Source of the DNA: Rotaria socialis
Lineage: Eukaryota; Rotifera; Eurotatoria; Philodinida; Philodinidae
Reading direction: 5' to 3'
Length of the DNA stretch: 64,000 nt
Assembly (NCBI GenBank): GCA_905331475.1
Contig: CAJNYU010001458.1
Location: 1 to 64,000, forward strand
Below the pieces are notes generated by a model. That model searched no databases. It was not told where the DNA came from and worked only from the letters and a program-made list of their open reading frames with translations. This document shows positions 1 to 10,869 of the stretch, piece after piece. The position numbers and the translations under genes are program-made. Each line of letters starts with the position of its first letter. The first letter of the stretch is position 1.

Positions 1-312
1 GATGTGTCCTGCTAACACCGCGGTTTATGACATCAATGGTATAGAATGGTTCCGTACACCGCGATCAATGACACTTACAACGCGGTTTATCGAATGACTG
101 GTTGTCTTAGGTTTCACAGTCCGCGGTTGATAAGGCAAACACGACGGTTTATCCTATTAGTGATTGTCGTAGGTTTCGTAGCTCGCGGTGGATAACGCAA
201 ACGCCGCGGTTTACCCTATTAGTGGTTATCTCAGGTTTCACAGACCGCGGTGTGGTAGGAAAACCGCGGTGTGGTAGGAAAACCGCGGTGTGGTAGGAAA
301 ACCGCGGTATGA
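1..312. repeat. CG-rich degenerate minisatellite
   Basis: The core CCGCGGT recurs throughout. Between about 110 and 240 a unit containing AGGTTTC...CGCGG repeats with a 61-bp period (starts near 110, 171, 232). From 245 to 307 a 19-bp unit (CCGCGGTGTGGTAGGAAAA) is repeated three times almost exactly, with CCGCGG at 245, 264, 283 and 302. The base composition stands out from the AT-rich surroundings. No coding potential is seen. The left edge is cut by the window start. Confidence 0.8.
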
Positions 313-336
313 AGCGGTTTTGCTTGTATTATTTTT

Positions 337-3284
337 ACGTGGGATGAAACCGAAAGGAAAGAGGAGATAACATACTTATGGTAGGACAGATATATCCTGT
401 CATAACAAACAATCAATTTACTTTTTGGCACGATCTGATATAACACTCTTGAATCTCTTGGTAAATGAATTATTTTACTACCGTTTTGCATAGTATTATG
501 AAGGATGTACAAGAAACGTCAAATTTTACTACTGGTTTTTTTTTTTGTGGCTAATATTATTTGTATTGACTGCGCAATTGGCCGTAGTTCTCTTATAGTT
601 CGTAAAATGTCACTAGAATGATCAATGTTTAACTCGTTACCCGATGAGTCTATCAGTACAATTTCAAATATTAAAGAACTCTATTATAGAAAATTTCCAA
701 GAAAGTATGCTATAAGAGCAGACAACAAATTACCAACATTTAGAAATTATATTGAGATGGTATGGAAACTAAAGAAAAAATACTCCATGAATACATGATG
801 GATTCATTTTTCATAAGAATAATTGGAAATTATTACTTCCGTAATAATTATCACAAAAGCATGTAGTTTGAGCTACAAAAAAGTTGTCACTCCTGGAAGA
901 TAACGATGAATTTCTTATTCGAAAAACAATGGTTAATGAAACGCTATAAGTCACTCTTCTGTTCATCAGGATCACGAATTACTTGTTTGTGGATGTGGAT
1001 GTGGTTCACCGATTTTAACAACATTCGAAATAAGAATATTGATGAAGTTTATGGTCAAATAAATGAGCAGGTTCAGGACTTGCCTCTCACATCTGATATT
1101 TTTTTTTCTAGATTTCAGAAAGATTATTATAGTTATAAATATTCATTTGAAACTAATTATTCAGATTCATTTTGTCAGTGTACTCATTTCGGTTCATTTT
1201 CGGTTTGCTGCTTGTTTTCGTTAAATCAAGTCTTTTGTAAAGTGTATTTCTCATTAAGTTCTCTTTAAGTTAAATAATCATTATTGGAAACAACATGTTA
1301 TAGACTAGACTCAACATACGTAACATTCTTCATTTTTTCAAAAGTAACTTGCAATATGAAATTGAATTTTGCATTTAGATTATCTTGTATGATTTACATT
1401 ATCAATTATGAAATGTACACTAAGAAATTCATAGATTTGTTTTTATAAATCTCTTAATCAGTTTTCTCTCGATCAGCTAGACTGAAGTTTTTTTCATTTG
1501 GTTCATGTCCTATGAACTTTTATTCTCATTGGAGAAATATATTAGAATCATGACACCTGATCTCAAGAAATGTCATGTTGAGAAATTGAATATTAATGTA
1601 TGAAGGCTCAATTTCTCTGCATGAAATATTCTTATATGTTAGATTTTCATTTGTAGTGGCTTCGACCAAAACTTCTAGATCACTGAAATTATTGCATGCG
1701 TCTGACAGTTAGAATCATGTTGTACTTCATTGATATTGGACATTGTCTTTTTTGAAGAAAACTTACTCGTGTGATATCCTTTTTTTAAATTCTATGATGA
1801 GTAATATAATCAAAATCAAAATCACGTTCAACACAAAACTAAAATTCTTTGCGGAAATTTCATTGTATTTTATTGCTACGTGGTATTTTTCTGAGGTTAT
1901 TCCTAATATTGCGCATCATACGCTTTTGTAAAGATAAATAGNATAAAATATTTTCGCATTCCTTGGTTCACCGATTGGCGAATTACTAGTGGATGTTCGC
2001 CAATTGGCGAAAATTACAATTGGCGAAACGATGAATTGGCGATAAGATATTACCCCCTTGAGATCAGGTGTCATGATTTTAATATATTACTCCAATGAGA
2101 ATAAAAGTTCATAGGACATGAACCAAATGAAAAAACTTCAGTCTAGCTGACCGGGAGAAAACTGATTAGGAGATTTATAAAAACAAATCTATGAATTTCT
2201 TAGTGTGCATTTCATAATTGATAATGTAAATCATACAAGATAATCTAAATGCAAAATTCAATTTCATACTGCAAGTTATTTTTGAAAAAATGAAGAATGT
2301 TACTTATGTTGAGTCTAGTCTATAACATGTTGTTTCCAATAATGATCATTTAACTTAAAGAGAACTTAATGAGAAATACACTTTACAAAAGACTTGATTT
2401 AACGAAAACTAGCAGCAAACCGAAAATGAATCGAAATGAGTACACTGTCAAAATGAATCTGAATAATTAGTTATAAATGAACATTTATAACTATAATAAT
2501 CTTTCTGAAATCTAGAAAAAAACAATATCAGATGTGAGAGGCAAGTACTGAATTTGTTCATTTTTGTTACCATAAACTCCACCAATATTTTTATTTGGAA
2601 TGTTGTTAAAATCGGTGGACCACATCCATATCCACAAACAAGTAATCCGTCAGCCTGATGAACAGAAGAGTGACTTGTAGCGTTTCATTAACCATTGTCT
2701 TTCGAATAAGAAATTCATCGTTATCTTCCAGGAGTGACAATTTTTTTGTAGCTCAAACTACATGCTTTTGTGATATTACGGAAGTAATAATTTCCAATTA
2801 TTCTTATGACAAATGAATCCATCATGCATTCATGGAATCTTTTTTCTTCAGTTTCCACACCATCTCAATACAATTTCTAAATGTTGATAATTTGTTGTCT
2901 ACTCTTATAACATACTTTCTTGGAAATTTTCTATAAGAGAGTTCTTTAACATTTTAAATTGCACTGATAGACTCATCGGGTAACGATTTACACATTGATC
3001 ATTCTAGTGAAATTTACGAACTATAAGAGAGCTACTGTCAATTGCGCAGTCAATACAAATAATATTAGCCACAAAAAAACAACCAGTAGTAAAATTTGAC
3101 GTTTCTTGTACATCCTTCATAATACTATGCAAGACGGTAGTCAAATAATTCATTTATCGAGAGATTCAAGAATGTTATATCAAATCGTACCAAAAAGTAA
3201 ACTGATTATTTGTTATGGCAGGATATACCTGTCTACCATAAGTATGTTATCTCCTCTTCCCTTTCGGTTTCATTCTATCACGTT
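337..3284. mobile_element. Large foldback (inverted-repeat) element, about 1.23-kb arms
   Basis: The segment from about 337 to 1567 is repeated in reverse complement from about 2057 to 3284, with many scattered mismatches and small indels. The non-repeated spacer is about 490 bp. Outer ends pair near ACGTG (337) and CACGT (3280). Inner ends pair at CTCAAG (1562) and CTTGAG (2057). Both arms carry the same short ORF facing outward, but nothing long or recognisable. The spacer holds several copies of AATTGGCGA (1970-2045) and a single ambiguous base (1942). This could be a foldback-type DNA transposon or an old inverted duplication. No target duplication was identified. Confidence 0.8.
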
Positions 3285-3296
3285 TACAATCAGTCC

Positions 3297-3507
3297 TAGG
3301 GGTGGCACTTTAACTTTACTTTAAAAATTAAAGTTTAAAGTCTACTTTAAACTTTAAGAGTCAAAGTTAAAATATAATACTTTAAAACTTTAACTTTAAT
3401 AAAAGTAATGTAAAAATGAAAATTGTTTTTAGCTATTTATGTGCAATTTGATGTGGTTTTTAGAGTAATTTTAAACTTTAAACTCTAAAGTTAAAGTGCC
3501 ACTCCTA
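3297..3507. mobile_element. Non-autonomous hAT-type MITE (211 bp)
   Basis: Terminal inverted repeats start TAGGGGTGGCACTTTAAC on the left and end GTTAAAGTGCCACTCCTA on the right. They are flanked by an exact 8-bp direct duplication ATCAGTCC (3289-3296 and 3508-3515). An 8-bp target duplication with T/CAGGGGTG-like ends is characteristic of the hAT superfamily. The interior is made of CTTTAAACTTT-like repeats and has no ORF. It lies just outside the right arm of the foldback element. Confidence 0.88.
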
Positions 3508-3515
3508 ATCAGTCC

Positions 3516-5160
3516 ATCCTTCTTCGCGTATCTGTTTTATTTAAATGAGTGTTACTGTTTAAAAAATGAATGATTATTTTCTGGTGAGAATGTAATAAGC
3601 AGAAGGAGGCGAAAATAAAGAAGAAGATTCTAACATTGTCAAAAAGCCAATCTCGTATTCTATTCACTCCCGCTGTTTAAATCTCACACTATATCTCTTA
3701 ATGTAAACTATGGATTTTTCATTCTGTATTTCTCCTAGATTGCATTTCTAACGACACCTACGGTCCACAATTCATTTTTAATAATCTTCGCTAGAAGTAT
3801 ACACAATATCTTCTACACTCGATTATCATTACTCTATAACGTGATCGAATGTCACAGTCGACTATCTGTCCAGCTTTCAACAACGACACATTAGCATTAA
3901 TTGTTAATTATCTACAACCAGTGTCAGTCTGTAAAGCCTAACTTAGCGTACAGCTTATTTGCTATAGCTTTCATTGCTTTTCGACTGACTAAATCACACT
4001 TACAATATAACTCCCTTCGTAGCGCGACATGGGTGCGCTACCATAAACGAGTCATGCAGCAAGTCAAACAAGTTTTCTTAGTTGTATTTTGTATAAAAAT
4101 AAGAAGTAGTACAGCTTCGACGAATAAAAATTTTAACTGAAAAATATCGAATCAAATTTGATTTATTTTAGAAATAGGATTTTATCCTAACTAACTAGTT
4201 TAATGGTGACTCGATTAATTAACCCCATCTGAGTTGGTAACCATATTTACTTGCTAAGAATATGGTTATAATATTGTTTTTGTCAGTGAGAAACTCATTT
4301 CGAATTACTTGTTACTTACCGTTCCTCAAATAAAAGAATATAACTCTTATAACAACTTAATTGTTATACCAGAAAATTGTGTTATTTATTTGCTGGTTTA
4401 ATGTGCCACAGAAATCAAACTTCCACGGAGTTACGTGGACTCAATTGTTTTCGAGATACATCTATTGAAAAACTCTCATCGCACTTGCTCTATTTTCGAG
4501 AAATAAATCAACTACAGTATTTTATTTTGTAGAAAACAAGGAACATTCAGATTCAACAGTTTTTCTTAAAAACTTCATATTTTCAAGTCCCACTCTTGCA
4601 AAGAATAGAAGCCCAGTGGGGTTCCAAATTTTTTTTGAAAATCAAAATATGGAAGTCCTAAAAGTAGATGCATCACAATTTTCAAAATGAATCACCAATA
4701 TCAGAATGGCTTTAACAGTTTTTGGGGGAAAATAATGATTTTCAGTTCTTTGTTCGGCTCATGTTAAACAACAGAAAAAGCAACAATTTCTTTACACTAC
4801 TTGGCACATTCATGCACCTACAATACTTTATCGAACTGAATATGAAAAAAAAAGTGTTGCAATGAATATAGCATTCTATTCGAGAGCTTGTTGAGCTTTT
4901 GGAGAGGTTCAGAAAGAACTCCGATTAGTCATATATTCGTATGACCTCATTAAACGACTTCATCATAGAGGTCTATGCAAAATTTAGAAAAGAAATCCGA
5001 TGCATTTTAATTATCTACTGATGGATTTGACGTAAATCCTGGATACTAAAATAGGAGTCTCTATTTCTATGAGACGGTCATATCTTAGGAAACCTATAAT
5101 AATTGACATCGTATCATTACATAATAGTTTTTATTTTTAAGTCTGTTAAAATTTCATGTA
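3516..5160. other. Non-coding stretch, nothing recognised
   Basis: AT-rich DNA with only short, unremarkable ORFs. No domain, RNA gene or repeat structure was seen by eye. Confidence 0.5.
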
Positions 5161-5168
5161 ATTTGAAC

Positions 5169-5330
5169 CAGAGACGTGCACAGCACATCATTTTTTCTCC
5201 TGTTCTTGCCTGTCCTGTTAGCTACCTTAGTCCTGGCGGGCGACAGGATAGGACAAAATTTAAATCTCGACTTATCCTACAGGACAGGACACGAGGACAA
5301 CAGGACCGTTCTGCCCTGTGCACGTCTCTG
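5169..5330. mobile_element. Non-autonomous hAT-type MITE (162 bp)
   Basis: The ends are CAGAGACGTGCACAG and its reverse complement CTGTGCACGTCTCTG. They are flanked by the exact 8-bp duplication ATTTGAAC (5161-5168 and 5331-5338). The interior repeats CCTGTCC/GGACAGG in both orientations, giving further hairpin potential. The CAGAG ends and 8-bp duplication indicate hAT. There is no coding capacity. Confidence 0.88.
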
Positions 5331-5338
5331 ATTTGAAC

Positions 5339-6150
5339 TGGCACTCATTTACCCCTCACACGATTTCTAATTTTTCAGTCGAAGATCTATTACATGTATA
5401 ATGCGTATTTTAGAGCTCTAACAAAATTATCTGGAAGTAGCATGTATCCATTACCATTTTCAGTTCACCCAATAAATTAAGCATATAAACTCCGAAACAA
5501 TTGAACAGTAAGAAGCAATCAGATAAATTATTCCCTCTACTGAAAAGAGGGTATTACGAAAAATGAGTTAAATGTGTTCGTTCGTTCGTTCGTTCCATAG
5601 GAAAGCAGATGCATAAACTTAACTAACCTCAAACAATATCTGTAGGGATAGGTTTGACCGAAGGTTTTCGGGGTCGAGGAACTCAGATCCGGTGCCAGTT
5701 TTTTTTTAATTTAGTATTTTGTTTCTTTCAGGAGAGAGAAAGACTTTTTTTTTAGGAAAAGAATGATTTTGTATAAGGCTTGACCGAAAGTTTTTGAGGC
5801 GGAATTATTCGATTGCAAGCGTAGTTTTTCAAAAACATTTAGGAGTATCACAACGACGTTATTAGTGGTTATGATCCTAAACAAATAAATAAAGTTGATT
5901 CAAATAAGATAACGGCTATCGCTGGATCGAATATTAAATGCTTAATAATCTTTGATAGTTCAAGCAAGTTTATAATGCATTAGGAGCTGTTCAGATCGTC
6001 CCATTTTCGTGATAGGAATTTTTTGTCGGAAATTTTTTCAAGGATACCATTCGATGATGTAGATAGTGTTAGATGTATCGTATGCTTATATTGGATTTTA
6101 TTACGAATATGCTGTAGGCATCTTGTGGTGGAATTGGTTCTCAATTTGGC
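5339..6150. other. Non-coding stretch with small repeats
   Basis: Contains a GTTC microsatellite (about 5578-5595) and two related direct motifs sharing TTGACCGAAGGTTTTCGG-like sequence (near 5652 and 5778). No gene was recognised. Confidence 0.5.
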
Positions 6151-6157
6151 AACGGCT

Positions 6158-6553
6158 GTCCGTGAGTGGCGCTCTGGAGGGGTGCCGACGAGCGACTAGC
6201 CGCTTACCTGCTTATGTCGCTGTTTCATTGCTTACGAAAAATTTATTAATTAAGCAAACATGGCTTTGAAGAATTCTAGATTAGCGCATCTACCAACGTT
6301 CGCAAACTGTGTAAAGACTCAGGAATCTTGTCTTATTCCTCTCAAAATTGTGACTAACTTATCGCATATGTAGATTACTCTGAATTAAATTAGTTCCATA
6401 ACTGTTATTGTCATCTAATAATTATATAATGAAGCGAAGTTTTCAATCAACCAAGCAGTGTTCAAAAGGACCACGTTTACCCCATATATGAAACAAAACT
6501 ATTGGAGGCAGCTAGTCGTTCGTCGGCGCCACTCACGACTAGCCGCTTAGTTA
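6158..6553. mobile_element. Possible small inverted-repeat element
   Basis: GTGAGTGGCG...GCCGACGAGCGACTAGCCGC (6160-6205) recurs in inverted orientation as CTAGTCGTTCGTCGGCGCCACTCAC (6508-6532), followed by ACTAGCCGCTTAG. The short GC-rich arms around an AT-rich centre suggest a decayed MITE. I could not find a target duplication or exact ends. A small + strand ORF (6066-6269) crosses the left arm and shows no recognised domain. Confidence 0.45.
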
Positions 6554-6559
6554 AAAATC

Positions 6560-7660
6560 TGTTGTGATTATAAGACTATAGGTCTTGCATACTTACAGAA
6601 TAGTTACACGTTGTCTCAATCAGGAAAGTTGAAACAATTTTCGAAAATGGTAAATATCTTGAAGTTCTTCCGAAGAAAGGCCATGAAATAATTGCTCAAC
6701 TCGTGTGAAATATTTGAAATTTACACTTGTCGTGATTCTCTTAATAAGTTGAGTTTTCCTCATTGCGAGTGGATTTGATTCAAAAGATATAAATGTTAGA
6801 TTTATCTATCTGCGATCGTGCATCCGCGAATGAATATATGCATTCTAGACGGAAAACGCACCGAAATAAAATAAACCCAGGTGGATTCGAGCAAAAATGA
6901 AGACAAATCTAACTGAAATCGAGTTTAAAAAAAGTCAGTTTGATTAATCTATGATTTACTTGTGCATATTCATGTTAAATATCAGTTTATAGACCAATTT
7001 GAGTTGTAACTATACTAAAAATGGGGTATTTCGAACATAGCTCTCTTGAATTAGTCCTTTTCTTCGCTCCGCTATCAAGCTGATTGAAAGTTTTCGGAGC
7101 ATAGCTTGAGCTGTATCAGATCGGATACACTAAAATTCACTATTGCCAAAAAGTATCACTAAGTACTACTTAAATGCCGTTTTCTTGGGGATACTTCCAA
7201 GCAAATTTTATATTTATGTTCTGTTATCAATCGTGTTTTCCATGAAAACCACTTCGAAGCTATAAAGTGTGAAGTCTATCAGCTAGATAGTTTTGGATAG
7301 CTACGTTCCACTTGACTAAATCCTTTCAGTAGAGGGATGGCGACGCTAACGTCACGTTACCTTGTTCACTTATTTTACCTTATAACTTTTGACAGAAGTT
7401 TGAATAAAGCGGACTTCTATCAAATAGGAAAAAGTATTAGGCTAGGACTTTGCGTCTATCCTGTTGGGAATTATACGTCTTACAATGGCTATATATCTTA
7501 TCAATTTTTATCAATGCAACTCCAAAATTAATCAATCATTCGAATTAAAAAGAGAAGCAATATTTTTTAAGAGTATCTTATAGAATGCCACTATTAAATG
7601 ATTTTATTCAAGAGAATATGAAGGCAGATTTATGATTGGTTTTGAAAATTTCAAATTTTT
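6560..7660. other. Non-coding stretch, nothing recognised
   Basis: No supported coding region, RNA gene or repeat was seen. Short ORFs here have no recognisable composition or motifs. Confidence 0.45.
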
Positions 7661-7665
7661 TCAAT

Positions 7666-9105
7666 GGGCTAGTCCATAGAGGCCCATTCACTTTTGGAAA
7701 GTTTCTTTTTCGATTTTTTTTAGTTCAACCTTTCGGTATACTCTAGAAAACACTTTTGATGGAAAAAAGTATGATTCTTCTTGCCGAAAATATCGACTTC
7801 TGGTTGATTTTTTCGGAACGACTAACGTATATTGCCAGACATAGGAAAAACGCCAGAAAAACACGGAAAAATTTTCCAAAAAGTATCTTTTTCAGAAATT
7901 TTTCATGCTGAAAAATATGAAATCTGTCTCAAAACACTTTTCCTGAAAAAAAATTAGAACACTTCTGTTGAGCGTCTTGAATTCTGACTTATTTCTTTTG
8001 AAAATAACGATAACTGTCATTTGTCATGTTGAGTGACACTAATTTATTTGAAGGGTTTTAATTTTTTTCTCAAAGAACCGACCTTGGCCATACTTTGCTC
8101 TTAGGGTGGTGCCAAACTAATGACTTCTCGCACATAACTCGAGAGAAACAGCATCAGATGACCTCATAGAAGTGAGACCACATAATCAAAAGAGACAACA
8201 TACTACCGACGGATAAATTTTGAATCTTATTGTAAGGACATCTTTAAATGTGGAATCATCTCATGCGTAAATATCGTGACTTCGGATAGATAATATTGCG
8301 AAATGAATCATCGGATATTGGAAAGGGTCGATTACCAGCTAGTACTTTCTTTGATTTCTTTACAAAAGTGTATCTCAATGCCCAAACGAAAGTATCGCGA
8401 ACATTCGACAAAAAATGCAAATTCTAATCGTGTACCTAAAGCAATAGTGTTTGTATCGACATCGACACGCCTATCCATGTTTTTGGTTTTTCGATATGAC
8501 GCGGCTGACAAGCAAATACGCTGGCTATGTCCAAGATGTCATGCATTTGAATGAAAGGAAATGATGACTTGTCCATCAATGGAATTAAACGCTAATGAGA
8601 GCCCCGGCGAAGATGAAGCCACGGCAGAAGAATCTTCTTTTCATGACGATGAAAATGATGATACTGTCACTGTTGAATTCAATGATCTAAATGAGCAAGA
8701 AGAACAAAATACTCTAATGGATAGTGACATCATGGCTGATTTGGAAGACGATGATGATAATTCAGGGGTGTGGATATTGGTATGAGTTGATAGATAGCAA
8801 TCCACCACACCCACACGCGTTTTTTCAGGAAAAGTGTTTCCAGGCAGCTTTCATAGTTCTCAGCATGAAAAAATTCTAAAAAAGATATGTTAGAAACGTT
8901 TCAGGTGCTTTCCTGGCGTTTCCCCTATGTCTGAAAATATACGTTAGTCGTTCCGAAAAAATCAACCAGAAGTCGATATTTTCGGCAAGAAGGATCATAT
9001 TTTTTTCCATCAAAAGTGTTTTCTAGAGTATACCGAAAGGTTGAACTAAAAAAAATCGAAAAAGAAACTTTCCAAAAAAATGGATGCGTCTCCATGGGCT
9101 TACCC
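7666..9105. mobile_element. TIR element of about 1.44 kb with about 230-bp inverted ends
   Basis: The left end (7666-7900) and the right end (about 8875-9105) are inverted copies. Both carry CGGTATACTCTAGAAAACAC-like and GGAACGACTAACGTATATT-like blocks, in opposite orientation. The outer termini align as GGGCTAGTCCATAGAGGCCC against GGGTAAGCCCATGGAGACGC. The interior holds an ORF broken by one stop (8303-8785). Long TIRs around a small coding region fit a cut-and-paste DNA transposon. The superfamily is not identified and no convincing target duplication was found. Confidence 0.7.
8303..8785 (+). pseudogene. Interrupted ORF inside the TIR element, unknown product
   Basis: One reading frame runs from the ATG at 8303 to the stop at 8783-8785, broken only by TGA at 8552-8554. 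The upstream part is basic and ends WLCPRCHAFE, a CxxC pair resembling half of a zinc ribbon. After the TGA the frame continues KEMMTCPSMELN and becomes strongly acidic, with runs of D and E and a DDDD tract near the end. It lies between inverted repeats, so it is probably transposon-borne cargo or a decayed transposase fragment. I do not recognise the family. Either the stop is a real disabling mutation, or these are two short ORFs. Confidence 0.5.
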
Positions 9106-9660
9106 AAATTATAAATCTTGTCTATGGAAAATCACTAGAAACAAAAGGAATTGCAGCGCATATTCCGGATTTAACCATTATCTCTGTTACACAGCTCGTA
9201 AACTAGCAATCATCACTCGAAAGAAATCAATTATTCTCTCTTTCAGATTGTATTAAAATCAATAAGACAGAGACCGTAATCCAAAAAAAGGAAATGTTTA
9301 CGCAGCAGTTTCCCTGATTATGCTCAGCTTCATCATTTGCAATAACATAAATCCACATATTCAAATACGCTTCTCCCGACAAATGACCGTCCACAAATTA
9401 TTAGCCCCGCAAGGATCTCATATAATATAACGTATCTCATGATCGTTTCATTCATTTATTGTTCTAAAACTTTTACTCCTTCGAAAGATACAAGACGAAC
9501 ACAAAACCGAATGATGAAAAAATGTCTTTCATCATCATCCTATTCATTAACTTATACCTTTAAGCATCATAGCAGTAATGAAACTCTTGAAAAAAATAAA
9601 AAGAAACAGCCGAACAAAAATACGCCAACGACTCTATACAGATGCTATGCTCATTTTAAA
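9106..9660. other. Non-coding stretch, nothing recognised
   Basis: Only a short ORF (9439-9687) that runs into the following tandem repeat. No motif was recognised. Confidence 0.4.
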
Positions 9661-9664
9661 GAAA

Positions 9665-10155
9665 ACAAGTCGAGATTCATCAGCTGATTCAACATCACAT
9701 CACAAATGAATATTTCTCACGATAGTTCTGTTCATCTATTGATTTGATTTGTAAGAAAATAAATTGAGATTCATCAGTTGATTCAACATCACATCACAAA
9801 TGAATGTTTCTTAGGATAGTTCTGTTCACCTATTGATTTGGTTTCTGAGAAAATAAATCGAGATGCATCAGCTGCTTCAGGATCACATCACAAATGAATA
9901 TTTCTTAGGATAGTTCTGTTCACCTATTGACTTCATTTCTAAGAGAATAAATCGAGATTCATCAGTCGATTCAACATCACATCACAAATGAATATTTCAC
10001 ATCACAGTTCTGTGCACATATTGATTTGATTTCTCAGAAAATAAATCGAGATTCATCAGCTGATTCAACATCACATCGCGAAGGAATATTTCTCAAGATA
10101 CTTCTGTTCACCTATTGATTTGATTTGTAAGAAAATAAGGCGAGATTCATCGCAT
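9665..10155. repeat. 94-bp tandem repeat array, left block (about five units)
   Basis: The phrase GAGATTCATCAG...TTCAACATCACATCAC recurs with GAGAT starting at 9672, 9766, 9860, 9954, 10048 and 10142, an exact 94-bp spacing. Each unit contains TAGTTCTGTTCACCTATTGA and TTTCT(A/G)AGAAAATAAAT. Units differ by point substitutions but not by length. This is a minisatellite/satellite-type array. Confidence 0.92.
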
Positions 10156-10677
10156 TATACCAAGGTCTGTAGAAAAACGATATCTCGAAGTACAAGTAGC
10201 AGATTTTTGTTTTTATATTCTGATTGTTTGGGAATAAAAATTACGAATTAAGCGATTGCTCGATGTTTACGCGGCTACAGGACTTGTCCTACCATTCTAT
10301 TTTTCAACAATATGATCACTTTGATAGATTAATCGAAAGCTTTAAATCAGAGAACAGATTAAAACGTCAATGAATATGTGTCAACATCATCATATTCGAG
10401 AACTTTCTTTCTCTCCAAATAGTATTTGGCACTAGTAAAAAAATCTAAATAATCTAGCGTATGAATAATTTCGACGAATATTTCGTTCAAAGATTATGCT
10501 GATTTTAACATCAAGACTTTCATTTCATTCATTATGTAAAAACTCAAAAGCAATGAAAGCATTATACGCTTGCTGAATCCAACTTCTGTATGTTCCACAC
10601 ACTGGAGCTATCGAATAACCCGCTTTCCGGTCATCTCGAATCAAAAGAATAGTCTTTGTCCAACGAATGCGTACGCG

Positions 10678-10866
10678 TATTGATTTGATTTGTAAGAAAA
10701 TAAATCGAAATTCATCAGTTGACTCCACATCACATCACAAATGAATATTTCTTAGAATAGTTCTGTTCACCTATTGATTTGATTTCTCAGACAATAAATC
10801 GTGATTCTTCAGTTGTTTCAGCATCACATCACAAATGAATATTTCTCAAAATAGTTCTGTTCAGTG
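10678..10866. repeat. 94-bp tandem repeat array, right block (about two units)
   Basis: Two further copies of the 94-bp unit, with anchors at about 10707 and 10801. They are separated from the left block by about 525 bp of unrelated-looking sequence. The offset between flanking anchors (10142 to 10707, 565 bp) is almost exactly six periods. Confidence 0.85.
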
Positions 10867-10869
10867 ACT

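Noticed and set aside
906..1268. 120-codon ORF inside the left foldback arm
   Set aside because: The matching part of the right arm does not preserve it, the composition shows no domain, and nothing about it looks selected.
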